Both the position numbers and the translations under genes were made by a program. Shown one piece after another: positions 45,950 to 56,552 of a DNA stretch of 64,000 nucleotides. Below the pieces are notes generated by a model. That model did not search any database. It was not told the DNA's origin and was given only the letters and a program-made list of their open reading frames with translations. Source of the DNA: Taudactylus pleione (lineage: Eukaryota; Chordata; Amphibia; Anura; Myobatrachidae); the NCBI GenBank assembly GCA_031769625.1, contig JAUIMM010000601.1, positions 3,463,501 to 3,527,500 on the forward strand. Direction: 5' to 3'. Position 1 is the stretch's first letter, and every line of letters begins with the position of its first letter.

Positions 45950-46871
45950 ATGACAGAATATCAAATAAGCAAGACAAAAATAAATTGTAAGATATTTCCT
46001 TTAAGCTGCAGTATTAAACATACTCTAGCCAGGCTGGCAAAATAAAAAGAAATAAATGAAATAAAACAAAGGACTCCTGTATTTGTACATATAAGCCAAG
46101 TGGCTACCTTCAGTGTCTATATTTCTATCTTCCTGAAAACAAATTAGAAATCAAGTCTACATTTAATAACTAACTAATGTAACACACTTCAACGCTTGTG
46201 GAAACATTTCAAGGGAATACAATGGTAAATTATTTGATATTCTGAGTGCTATAATCAAAGAAGCATCACCAATACCGAAAGTGACAGTGTTATAATAGAT
46301 AGTAAATGAAAGTAGAAGACAAGTCTATCAAACTCAATCTTTCACACTCATAACCTGTTTATCGGAAAGACAGCAATAAGTCTATTGTCAATTCAAATTG
46401 AGAAAAATGTATTCCACCCTCTGTCAATCTGAACTCTCCCACACTGTACTGTGTGCTGAAAAACTTTGATAACGCTGCCTACTATGCACTAGTTTATACA
46501 CAACCTACAGTATTCACACACACATACATACATTCCCTTTTATTACTTTAAAACTGCATTACTGCTCCAAAATTACCTGCCGTCACAATGGTGGAACACC
46601 TGCTTCCTAGCTTTAATATTTATTTTGTAAACTCTGTTATATACTATTGTAATTATGGATATATGAACTATGCAGTATTATGTATAGATTCTCCAGTATA
46701 AGTAACAAAGATAGCGGGCCTATGGGTCTATGCTTGGAAATGTGAAGTACACATTATAATTATGTGTATAACATTTGTGTGTACAATCATATTAACATGC
46801 ATTGTAATTATATGGTTTATAAATGGGCTATACACACCCGTACAGCACAGACACATTTTTTATATATGTAT
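45950..46871. other. cdc73 intron, no gene seen
   Basis: AT-rich without recognised features. Confidence 0.5.
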
Positions 46872-47012
46872 GATTATTTATCTATTAACAGTTTCTTATA
46901 TAGCGCAGCATATCCCGTTGCGCTTTACAATTGTAAACATTAATAGAACAAAACTGGGTAATAACAGATATATAGGTAGGAAGGCCCTGCTCGCAAGCTT
47001 ACAATCTATAGA
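46872..47012 (-). repeat. LINE-type 3' tail (inverted)
   Basis: Reverse complement of the unit at 43376-43525 (GATTGTAAGCTTGCGAGCAG ... GCTGCGCTATATAAGAAACT on the minus strand). Confidence 0.75.
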
Positions 47013-47427
47013 TAAATACATTTGAATTACTACCACGGCCCCCTAGAGAAGACAAATTAACCCACAAAGGGATGAATTTCACTTATATAATACCATTATC
47101 CTTCACATTAAGTTTTACCACTTGCTTGGCATTGAATTTCATCATTTTTACACATTGGGAGTATATCATACATCCTCTTATTTAAATTGGCATTAAGGAA
47201 TCCGGTATATATCCTTCTCATTAAATAAATAGGGATGTTTATTATATCCTTGGAATAAATGTAATTATAATAATAAAAATCCTCTATGTTGAGAGATAGG
47301 TTAAGGGTGACAATTGACCTTTATTATGGGATATTGGTGTTTGAGATCATTGTACATGGATTATAACTATGATATTTATGATGGAAATTGATTCTATGAG
47401 AATTTATATTTCAACTAGCCATACTTC
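47013..47427. other. cdc73 intron, no gene seen
   Basis: AT-rich; may belong to the same retroelement tail as 47755-49140. Confidence 0.35.
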
Positions 47428-47723
47428 TGCTGCGTACACACGGTATGATAAGATGTCAGATTTTAACGATAATGATCCTATCGTTAAAATCTGACAGTTT
47501 CTGGCCCCTGCAAACGATCATATGATGGTCGATGTGCAGCCACGTACGGTAGTTATTGACCAACTGCCGTCATCTGCGCAAGCAGTCAGACCTGGTTGAT
47601 ATCGACCAGGTTAGCTTGCTTACTATAGGGACTGGTCGTTATAGTTGTTAAGGGGTTACTGCATGTGTTGGATGAACATCCAATACATGCAGGCCGATCA
47701 GACAATGATGTGTGTACGCAGCA
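47428..47723. mobile_element. MITE with perfect TGCTGCGTACACAC ends
   Basis: 14-bp perfect terminal inverted repeats (TGCTGCGTACACAC / GTGTGTACGCAGCA), 296 bp. A strong internal hairpin lies at 47456-47493 (TCAGATTTTAACGATA / ATCGTTAAAATCTGA). Non-coding. Confidence 0.8.
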
Positions 47724-47750
47724 TGACACACCTAATTTTCTTTTCAAGAA

Positions 47751-47789
47751 AACCCTGAAGGCGTCGTGACTGACGAAACACAATGGTTG
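47751..47789 (+). ncRNA. Hammerhead-ribozyme-like motif 4 (degenerate)
   Basis: Core CTGAAGG (47755-47761; last base changed from CUGANGA), helix II GTC/GAC, GAAAC at 47775-47779. AACC (47751-47754) can pair with GGTT (47785-47788). The layout is like the other motifs but partial. Confidence 0.45.
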
Positions 47790-47799
47790 ATTATCGCGA

Positions 47800-49160
47800 A
47801 CCAAAAATTGGCGAGATGCAAGTTACAATTAAATGTTCCCAGATTATGGGGTACTAACAGGTTAATGCTCCTAAAAACATTTTATTCGTATGTGTATTTC
47901 TGAAATGTTGTATGTATTTTAATAAATTTGTATAAAAGTCAGTGTACTTTGTAAATCATCCCCCACCTCTATATTGGTACCTATTATCCGTAATTATTTA
48001 ATGATCATCAAATCAAATTATTGGTGACAAACCAAAGAAAAATATCTAGCGCTCCTAAGGTCTTTTATTTATTATAATAAAGGTACAATATTGTCCATTA
48101 TACACTAGGCTACATTTATAGGTTGAGAAACATCCGTCTAATTGTTCAAGTAAAAATGTTTTAAGAACTACTTGGTATGTACTGATCCTTTTTTTCTAAT
48201 AAATGTATTGAAAATGAACATTAGCCCCTATAAAGTAGTATATTCTACATTTTTCTATAAACTTTTGAGTGTCATTTTTTGGGCCCTTCCCGACTAAGGG
48301 ACAGAAAATAAACTTATTTTATTGAGGGTGTATTTAGACCCAATCACTACAATATAAGGGTTATAACAACCACCTGGTAAGTACTAAAATAAGTAAATAA
48401 ATTCATGATAAATTATGTATTTATTTTTTCTTTAAACATGTGACTATATTGAAAATAAATACCAAATTGTATTAATATAATATTAATTGTCTGCATCTCC
48501 TATTAGGCTTCTAAGAGCTTTTCTAGGAATTTCTCCCTATTAAAAGGGACGGAAAATAATCTTATACCACTGAGTGTTCTAACCAGTTCCATATCACAGT
48601 GTTTATTCAGACCAGTTCCGTATTTGGTATGTACTTTTACTATAGGTCTTGTCAGTACACTCTGGAGATGTTATAACATATTATTTATATCTTCAGACAT
48701 ATGACATTACACAGTAAATTTTGGTATTAAGGTTATTAATTTATAAATAACCAATCAATATTGGCAAACTAAATATATACTGGTGCTCTCCAAAAACAAA
48801 AAAACTTTAATTGTTACAGATAGGTTCTCACTGGCAAGGGGCCTTTCTGGAGATTAGCTGCCCATAACCAATATAAAGAAAGAAAAATGAAGACAAGGTT
48901 ATATATTTGCACATTCTAGGTATCATTTTTTCATATATGTACGAGTAAGTCCTCCAACAATCTCCAGACGGTACTCAGGGATTTCATTAAGAATACTTTT
49001 ATTAAGGTTTGTGCATGGTTGAAAAAATAAAATAAAATATTATAAATTATTCACACACATAAGCCGGCACTCCATATATAAGTCAATAACCTTGGTGCAC
49101 TTCCAGAGATGCCAACATTAAGTCCTGTATAAGGCAGCACTCAACTGCTTACAAATCAAT
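47800..49160. other. AT-rich non-coding sequence, probable retroelement tail
   Basis: No gene. Two diverged copies of a ~90-bp unit (around 48285-48365 and 48530-48610, sharing GGGACRGAAAATAA) suggest an old tandem duplication of the kind seen in PLE terminal repeats. Confidence 0.35.
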
Positions 49161-49223
49161 GATCTCTTGCACATCCATTACTCCAGCGATTCAGATGTTA
49201 ATTACATCTTTCTTCAACATCTT

Positions 49224-49362
49224 ATACACACATACACCAAAAAAATACACATATATACATACATAAAAAAAATACACATATATACATACACCAAAAAAAT
49301 ACACATATATACATACACCAAAAAAAAAAATTATATATATATATATATATATATACATACAT

Positions 49363-49395
<33 letters not shown>

Positions 49396-49430
49396 CATAC
49401 ATATACATATATACACACACACACACACAA
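49224..49430. repeat. TACACATA/TA/CA compound microsatellite
   Basis: Runs of ACACATATATACATACACCAA, then (TA)n and (CA)n. It ends 14 bases from a cdc73 exon. The ORFs across it are low-complexity artefacts. Confidence 0.9.
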
Positions 49431-49443
49431 GTACTGTGATTAC

Positions 49444-49501
49444 CTGGTCTTGGCACTGGCTGTGCAGCAGGGGTCTGAGCTTTCCTGGCAGATGCACCTT
49501 C
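49444..49501 (-). CDS. cdc73: cdc73 exon (58 nt)
   Basis: The acceptor TTTTGTAG and donor CCAG|GTAATC on the minus strand bound 58 nt encoding [19 protein letters not shown] plus the first base of a Val codon. It matches vertebrate CDC73 ([20 protein letters not shown]) with one change. It is the most upstream exon in the window; the preceding exon (ending ...MTLKSVT in vertebrates) was not found up to 64000, so the next intron exceeds 14.5 kb. Confidence 0.93.
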
Positions 49502-49689
49502 CTACAAAAGAGAATCAAATATTCATTTTTTTCTTATGATAATGGGAATCATTTTGAATTGCATTTGAGCCAACACACAGACAGATCATTAGCAGACAGT
49601 ATCAGAATATGCAACATACACACCCTAAGGAACCCACCATTTTATTCAATGATACATTCACACAATTTGATATATTTCATATATCACAC

Positions 49690-50125
49690 TGCATAAACGC
49701 AATGGGTATGTAAAGCCAGCTGTCGGGATGCCTCCTTTCAGAATACCAACAGCAGCATCCCGATAGTTGGTATCCCGACAGGGGTTGGGTAAGTATACTT
49801 ACCCTCTCCCCTTCCCCCCCCCCCTTACTGTAGCCTATACCTAACCTTCCCCCCTTCAAGCCTAAACCTAACCCCCCTTCAGTGCTGCCTAACCCTCCCC
49901 CCCCCCAAAACCTAACCCTGCTACGCTCAAGTAAAAGTAACCCCCCCCCCCCCCGAAGCCAATGCTAAGGGCGCCCCTTACCTCGATCTGGCTGGCATCC
50001 CAGCATCAGGATTAGGATGGGCGTCGGTATTTTGATGCCCATCTTAAGTCCCTTGTTAGGCTTCCCCTGTCGGGACTTAGACAGGCGGCATCACGGCCAG
50101 CGGTCTCAGAACTACATCCCTACAT
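49690..50125. repeat. TAACCC-rich element, copy c
   Basis: CAGCTGTCGGGATGCC and CAGCATCCCGAT arms followed by CCTAACCTTCCCCCC / CCTAAACCTAACCCC units and long C-runs, then TGTCGGGACTTAG near the right end. Confidence 0.6.
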
Positions 50126-50683
50126 AAAAAATTTGCCACGTTACACTCCTTACAGCATATTTTTTTCACTTTCCGCAATAAGTTTTGAGAATAAAATGTG
50201 TTCCAAAATCTAAAAATGGATTACAAGACAATAGCAAACAAATTTTTTTTTCTTTTTTAATATTAGAATAAAGTAGCAAAATAACAACGGTTCTGCACTT
50301 TTTTGATTAACATTAATAGGTAGAAAAATAATAATGGTTCAGCGCAATCCAAGCTAGCATGCCATGACCAGAAGACAAAGCCAACAGGATTCAAGTGTTC
50401 AATTAACTAAACGGCTGATTTGTTAATAGCAAAGGATTTATTCACTGCTGCAAGATCAACTGAGGATTTGAGAAAATCCTGGTGGAGACCATGTGAGCCC
50501 CAGCTTGGCGCATTCCAGAGTGAAGAAAAAAAATCATGAGGGGCTGAGGTCATTGATTCCTATCAGAAAATAACAGCAACAACATGTGTGAAGTACTTTA
50601 TGCTTTGCATAACTAGTGTACTCTCCAGGAAAATAGTAGAATCAACTTGCATCTAAAGGAGTGGAAAGATTAAAAACGTAACA
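50126..50683. other. cdc73 intron, no gene seen
   Basis: AT-rich, no recognised feature. Confidence 0.5.
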
Positions 50684-50734
50684 TAGTGCACATATATATA
50701 TATATATATATATATGTGCACTATGTTATGTTTT
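50684..50734. repeat. Near-perfect palindrome on a TA microsatellite
   Basis: TAACATAGTGCACATATA ... TATATGTGCACTATGTTA. The two arms are identical in inverse orientation around a (TA)n core, giving a potential long hairpin or cruciform. Confidence 0.9.
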
Positions 50735-51139
50735 TAATATATATATATATTTTTTTTTTTTTCGTACTGCTGAGTTTTGCACAAAGTTTCAAATAATATA
50801 AACCAAAGTAGCACACTGGTAGTGCTAACCACCTAATCAATTTAGCAAATTATGTATCCAAAATATTTTCTCAACTCAGAGCAACTTCTTCCTCAGGTAA
50901 CCTGCATTTGTTGGATACACCTGACTACTTTCCACTGGTTTTACATTTAGTACTATATGTTTGTATGTTTATGATAGGTCTCGGTCATATTAGAGTTTTA
51001 AAAAAATAGAGACATGCCAAGTTTGTGCTTGACATTGCGTTTTGTCATCGTGTTAAAAAAAAGGGGGAGGAAAATACATAAATAATGTATTATTATATAA
51101 TGTAATAATGGGTATGTGGCCTCTGGAAAATAATGGCTA
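50735..51139. other. cdc73 intron, no gene seen
   Basis: AT-rich with short (TA)n and poly-T runs at the start. Confidence 0.5.
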
Positions 51140-51810
51140 TATACATCAGCTTGTTAAAGTTGAAAAACTTCAAAAATGAAATATATTAAAAGCGCCCTGC
51201 CCTCACAGCCTGCGGGTGCCATCTTCACCCGCGGGTCGTAGTGTCCTGTGGCTGGGTAAATGTGCGGTGGCCCGGTCACCGCCGGTGAATAGACGCCGTG
51301 CGCACCCTCCTCCGTGGATATGTGTCCCCGGTACATAAATAAAAATATCAGCGGCACTCAAGACGTCTTAGAATATGTTAAAAAACGGTGCGTTTATTAT
51401 CGATGTTTCGGGGTACGGCAACCCCTTCTTCAGGATACACAACAAGCAGTGATGTACAAGAAAAGTGCATTAAATATCTTACCCCCTCAGTGCCCTCAAG
51501 CAGCCTCCAACAGCATCACTGCCCGAACTATCCACTTCCGATTGCGGCATCCTCATACCTGGAAGTGACACCATCCAGCCTCAGTCAGCTGCCAAGGAAA
51601 TGCTGTAAACAAGCAGTGCATAAATAATACATTTGTGTATTTAATGTATTTATTGTTTATGCACTGTTTACAGCACTTCCATGGTAGCCAACTGGTATCG
51701 GAGGATGCCACAACCAGAAGTGGATAGTCCAGATGTCGGGCGGTGATGCTGTTGGAGGCTGCTTGAGGGCACTGAGGGGGGTAAGATATTTAATGCACAC
51801 TTTTTATAAT
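51140..51810 (-). mobile_element. PLE-derived foldback with hammerhead-like motif
   Basis: The arms 51463-51620 and 51640-51805 are inverted copies (TTAAATATCTTACCCCCTCA and its inverse, AACAGCATCAC and its inverse) joined by a short TA-rich centre. On the left flank the sequence 51140-51460 carries a hammerhead-like motif on the minus strand and GC-rich leader sequence. It looks like the inverted terminal repeats of a PLE brought together by loss of the whole coding interior. Confidence 0.6.
51398..51437 (-). ncRNA. Hammerhead-ribozyme-like motif 5
   Basis: Minus strand: TATC (51437-51434), core CTGAAGA (51433-51427, a perfect CUGANGA), helix II GGGG/CCCC (51425-51422/51413-51410) with loop TTGCCGTA, GAAAC (51409-51405), triplet ATC (51404-51402), then GATA (51401-51398) pairing with TATC as helix I. 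All conserved core parts are present; helix III is essentially absent, as in PLE hammerheads thought to work as dimers. Confidence 0.7.
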
Positions 51811-52234
51811 AGGTGCGTTTAAAGTCACAATGCGATGTGACTAGGGTGCACCAGCAGACTTTGATGGCGTATGAGGCTAGATAAGCAAGGACACATTTGT
51901 ACATACACACACATGCACGCAAGTATGAATATCATCGATATAGATATAAATATATCTGTCACTATAGCTTTTTTTAATTTTGATATCATTTGACTTGGCT
52001 CATGACAAACATGCTATTTCTCACTATTACACAAGTGGCATATACATGCTTTCATTGTTATTATTACAAGGTATTCATAAAGCGCACACAAATTTCACAG
52101 CACATTTACAGATTCATAAAATGTGAATTTGTTTATTCCTGTGCTGTAATTGTTTTATCTGTAGCGAGCCTGATGCATGTGTCCCCCAAACCATATGAAG
52201 GACAGCAGACTACTTTAAAATTATTTTTATTTAG

Positions 52235-52236
52235 AG

Positions 52237-52315
<79 letters not shown>

Positions 52316-52330
52316 GAGATCGAGATCTAT
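52235..52330. repeat. TA/GA/GATC compound microsatellite
   Basis: (TA)n then (GA)n then GATCGAGATCGAGATC and CTATCTATCTCTCTC. Confidence 0.9.
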
Positions 52331-52473
52331 CTATCTCTCTCTACACAGTTCTGACGGCATTCTGCATATCCACAGCAACATGATCCTGTGCCAGAATCAA
52401 ACAAACGAATATCTCCACCAAGTGAACGGCACTAGGACACCATATATATGAAGCAAAAGACTTGTATTGAAAT

Positions 52474-52512
52474 GATCAACAGTTTCGGAGCTTCCGCCCC
52501 TTCATCAGGACC
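52474..52512 (-). ncRNA. Hammerhead-ribozyme-like motif 6 (best core)
   Basis: Minus strand: GGTC (52512-52509), core CTGATGA (52508-52502, perfect), helix II GGGG/CTCC (52500-52497/52490-52487), GAAAC (52486-52482), T, triplet GTT (52480-52478), then GATC (52477-52474) pairing with GGTC as helix I (one G-U pair). Every core element matches the hammerhead consensus. It lies 38 bp from Tc1 element B, which may have interrupted the parent element. Confidence 0.75.
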
Positions 52513-52549
52513 ATGATACTGTGTGTGTACATATATACACACACATACA

Positions 52550-54143
52550 CAGTATCAGTCAAAAGTTTGGACACCCCTTCTCATCAATTGTTTTTGTTTA
52601 TTTAAATTATTTTCAACATAGTAGATTAATACTGAAGACATCAAAACTATGAAAGAACACACATGGAATTATGTTGTAAACAAAAAAAGTGTTAAACCAA
52701 AATATGTTTTATATTTTAGATGCCTCAAAGTAACCCCTTTTGATTGGATGACAGTTTTGCACACTCTTGGCATTCTCTCAATCAGCTTCATGAGGTAGTC
52801 TCCTGGAATGGTTTTGAATTAACAGGTGTGCCTTGTCAAGAGTCAATCTGTGAAATTACTTGCCTTCTTAATGTGTTTGAGACCATCAGTTGTGCTGTGC
52901 AGAGGTAGTGTTAGTACACAGTGGACACCAATATTTGACTACTGTTGTAATCCATATTATGGCACCAACCACTCAAATCAGTAAAGAGAAACGACAGTCC
53001 ATCATTACTTTAAGACATGAAGGTCAGTCGATACAGAAAATTTCAAGAACTTTGAATGTATCCTCAAGTGCAGTTGCAAAAACCATCAAACGCTATGATG
53101 AAACTGGTTCTCATGAGGACTGCCCCAGGAAAGGAAGACCAAGAGTTGCTGCAGAGGATAAGTTCATTAGTTACCAGCCTCAGAAACTGATACTTAACAG
53201 CACCTCAGATTAGAGACCACATAAAGTCTTCATAGAGTTCAAGTAGCAGACAAATCTCAACATTAACTGTTCAGAGGAGTCTGCGTGAATCAGGCCTTCA
53301 TGGTCATATTACTGCGAAGAAGCCACTACTGAGGATGAACGACAAGAAGAAGAGAATTGTTTGGGTCAAGAAACACATGGAATGGACATTAGACCAGTGG
53401 AAATCTGTACTTTGGTCTGATGAGTCCAAATTCAAGATTTTTGGTTTCAACCACCATGTCTTTGTGAGACGCAGAGAATGTGAGTGGATGGTTTCTGCAT
53501 GTGTAATTCCCACTGTGAAGCATCGAGGAGGTGGTGTGATGGTGTGGGGGTGCTTTGCTGGTGACACTGTTCGCGATTTATTCAAAATTCAAGGCACACT
53601 TAACCAGCATGGCTACCACAGCATTATGCAGCGCCATGCCATTCCATCTGGTTTGCTCTTACTGGGACCATCATTTGCTTTTCAACAAGACAATGACCCC
53701 AAACACACCTCCAGGCTATGTAAGGGCTACATGACCAAGAAGGAAAGTGATGGAGTGCTGCGTCAGATGACCTGGCCTCCACAATCACCCGACCTAAACC
53801 CAATTGAGCTGCCTGGGATGAGTTAGACCGCAGAGTGAAGGAAAAGCAGCCAACAAGTGCTCAGCACCTCTGGGAACTCCTTCAAGACTGTTGGAAAACC
53901 ATTCCAGGATTACCTCATGAAGCTGATTGAGAGAATGCCAAGAGTGTGCAAAGCTGTCATCCAGGCAAAAGGGAGCTACTTTGAGGAATCTAAAATATAA
54001 AACATGATTTGTTTACAACATAATTCCATGTGTGTTCTTTCATAGTTCTGATGTCTTCAGTATTAATCTACTATGTTGAAAATAATTTAAACAAACAAAA
54101 ACCATTAAATGAGTAGGTGTGTCCAAACTTTTGACTGGTACTA
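52550..54143 (+). mobile_element. Tc1-like transposon B
   Basis: The outer ends CAGTATCAGTCAAAAGTTTG and (inverted) AGTACCAGTCAAAAGTTTGG, with longer inverted repeats (about 200 bp left, 150 bp right) containing CATGGAATTATGTTGTAAAC. TA flanks the right end. 1.6 kb, full length; transposase broken. Confidence 0.93.
52960..53960 (+). pseudogene. Tc1 B transposase (frameshifted)
   Basis: From 52960: MAPTTQISKEKRQSIITLRH with the N-terminal helix-turn-helix region and PRKGRPR motif. A frameshift near 53170 follows. 53335-53826 carries the DDE domain: VLWSDESKFKIF (first Asp), GGGVMVWGCF, QQDNDPKHTS (second Asp) and PQSPDLNPIEL (Glu). Another frameshift at about 53810 leads to the C-terminal part (DELDRRVKEKQP). 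All three catalytic positions are intact, but the frame is not. Confidence 0.92.
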
Positions 54144-54199
54144 TACATACACAGTATAATAAATTATATATACACAGAGAGAGAGAGAGAGTTGCATTA

Positions 54200-54655
54200 T
54201 CCAGCCGGGGGTTAAATGACAGGCGTCTATTTGTAGACGCCTGTCATTTTCCCGACGCCGGGACACCGGCATCCCGATTGAAGGGATGCTGGGCGCCGCG
54301 AGCAGATAGCCGCAGGGGGGAGGGTTAGGTTTAGGATACCCGGGGGTTACTTAGGGTTAGGCACCCCACCGAGGAGGTTAGGGTAGGCAACCCCGGGGTT
54401 TGGGACTTGGGGTTAGGAACCCCCCCCGGGGGGCTTAGGTTTAGGCAGCGGGGAAGGGGGGGGGATAGTGACTTGGGGGGGGGGGGGTATGGGAGGTTAG
54501 GGTTAGGCACCCCTAAGGAGGGTTAGGGGGTTAGGTTAGGTTATTTCATACTTACCTTAACGACGATTGGGATTTCCAGCGCTGTCGTGCTTCCGCTGCC
54601 GGGAACTCTGCTTTTGTTGGCCAGGCGCTGCCGGGAATCGAACTGCCGGCCAGGG
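54200..54655. repeat. TAACCC-rich element, copy d (inverted)
   Basis: A perfect hairpin TGACAGGCGTCTA / TAGACGCCTGTCA at 54218-54246, then CGGCATCCCGATT, then degenerate GGGTTAGG units with G-runs up to about 54545, and a GCCGGGA-rich right arm. It is the opposite orientation to copies a and c. Confidence 0.6.
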
Positions 54656-54674
54656 GGCACCGATCCCATACACA

Positions 54675-56155
54675 CAGTTCAAAAAGTTTGGGGTCACCCA
54701 GACAATTTCGTGTTTTACATGAAAACTGACTTTTGTTTATCAAATGAGTTGCAAAATGAATAGAACATATAGTCAAGACATTGGTAAGGATAGAAATAAT
54801 GATTTTTTTTAAACATAATTTTGTCCTTCAACCTTTGCTTTCGTCAAAGAATGCTCCTTTTACAGCAATTACAGCATTGCACACTTTTGGCATTCTAGCT
54901 GTTAATTTGTTGAGGTAATCTGACTAAATTTCACCCCATGCTTCCTGAAGCACCTCCCACAAGTTAGATTGGCTTGATGGGCACTTCATGCGTACCATAC
55001 GGTCAAGCTGCTCCCACAACAGCTCAATGAGGTTGAGATCTGGTGACTGCGCTGGCCACTCCATTACAGACAGAATACCAGCTGCCTGCTTCTTCCCTAA
55101 ATAGTTCTTGCATAATTTGGAGGTGTGCTTTGGGTCATTGTCCTATTGGGAGGAGTGATAGCCTTCCTTATTCAAAATCCCTTTTACCTTGTACAAATCT
55201 CCCACTTTGCCAACACCAAAGCAGCCCCAGACCATCACATTACCTCCACCATGCTTGACAGATGGCGTCAGGCACTCTTCCAGCATCTTTTCACTTGTTC
55301 TGCGTCTCACAAATGTTCTTCTGTGTGATCCAAACAACTCAAACTTCGATTCACCTGTCCATAACACTTTTTTTCAATCTTCCTCTGTCCAATGTGTGTT
55401 CTTTTGTCCATATTAATCTTTTCCTTTTATTAGCCAATCTCAGATATGGCTTTTTATTTGCCAATCTGCCTAGAAGGCCAGCATCCCGGAGTCGCCTCTT
55501 CACAGTAGACGTTGACAATGGCGTTTTGCGGGTACCATTTAATGAAGCTGCCAGTTGAGGACTTGTGACTTATTTCTGAAACTAGAGAGACTAATGTACT
55601 TGTCTTCTTGAACAGTTGTGCACCGGGGCCTCCCACTTCTCTTTCTACTCTGGTTAGAGCCTGTTTGTGCTCTTCTCTGAAGAGATTAGTACACACCGTT
55701 GTAGGAATGTTCAGTTTCTTGGCAATTTCTCTTTTTCTGGCCATTTGGAGAGTATAATCAAACCCACAAATGTGATGCTCCAGATCAACTAGCTCAAAGA
55801 AAAGCCAGTTTTATAGCTTCTCTAACGAGCAAACCAGTTTTCAGCTCTGCTAACATAATTGCACAAGGGTTTTCTAATCATCCATTAGTCTTTTAACGCG
55901 CTTAGCAACCACAATGTACCATTAGAACACTGGAGTGATGGTTGCTGGAAATGGGCCTCTATACACCTATGTAAATATTACTTTAAAAACCAGACATCTG
56001 TAGCTAATATAGTCATTTACCACTTTAACAATGTATAGAGTGTATTTCTGATTAATTTAATGTTATCTTCATTGAAACCCCCCCCGCCCCCAAAAAAGTG
56101 CTTTTCTTTGAAAAAGGACATTTCTACGTGACCCCGAACTTTTGAAAGGTGGTGT
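54675..56155 (-). mobile_element. Tc1-like transposon C
   Basis: The left end CAGTTCAAAAAGTTTGGGGT and the inverted right end CTTTCAAAAGTTCGGGGTCA are Tc1-type termini (TTTGGGGTCAC core). About 1.48 kb; transposase pseudogene on the minus strand. Confidence 0.9.
54830..55744 (-). pseudogene. Tc1 C transposase (broken)
   Basis: 55744-55454: MARKREIAKKLNIPTTVCTN and related sequence, damaged in the DNA-binding half. 55367-55143: MLWTGESKFELFGSHRRTFV (first catalytic Asp is Gly here, TGES for TDES) and GGGNVMVWGCF. After a stop, the frame continues with DNDPKHTSKLC and SPDLNLIELLWEQLD (second Asp and Glu), to KGAFFDESKG at about 54830. Loss of the first Asp plus stops makes it inactive. Confidence 0.9.
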
Positions 56156-56160
56156 GTGTG

Positions 56161-56192
<32 letters not shown>
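56161..56192. repeat. TA microsatellite at left edge of PLE 2
   Basis: (TA)n immediately next to the left inverted repeat; a matching run is at 59575-59612. Confidence 0.9.
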
Positions 56193-56197
<5 letters not shown>

Positions 56198-56475
56198 CAA
56201 TCCATAGCCTGCACTCACATCATATCTATTAACTTCAGCTTGCGGGGTGCAATCCTCAAACCACAGAAATGGGCACGATATATATCCAATTGTTTCTTCC
56301 ATGCATAGGAAATAACAGAGGGCACTCACCAGAAGTACAAAATTCATGCTTTTTAATTCATCACTGGCAAAGGAGTTGTCGACGTTTCAGTCCCGGAGGA
56401 CCTTCTTCAAGACATCAAAACCATAGTGCATAACATCATAGTGCATACTATCACATCACCAGATCAAGTACATAA
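56193..56475 (-). repeat. PLE 2 inverted terminal repeat, left arm
   Basis: Inverse of 59291-59574 with very few differences (for example GGGCACGATATA against CGTGACCATTTC-side bases near 56270). Contains hammerhead-like motif 7. Confidence 0.95.
56378..56413 (-). ncRNA. Hammerhead-ribozyme-like motif 7 (PLE 2 downstream pLTR)
   Basis: Minus strand: GTC (56413-56411), core TTGAAGA (56410-56404; first base changed from CUGANGA), helix II AG-TCC / GGACT with one bulged G, GAAAC (56388-56384), triplet GTC (56383-56381), then GAC (56380-56378) pairing with the first GTC. Helix III would be only AC/GT, so a dimeric fold would be needed. It is in the sense of the coding strand. Confidence 0.7.
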
Positions 56476-56552
56476 GTGTAAAAATCAATCTCCACTTATA
56501 CCCAGAATAATCACACATAACGCAACTCACCCTAGAAGCCCAGGGATAAACA

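Noticed and set aside
49167..49518. ORFs rich in YIYIY and HTHTH near 49.2-49.5 kb, and similar ones at 59.5-60.2 kb
   Set aside because: Translations of TA/CA microsatellites.
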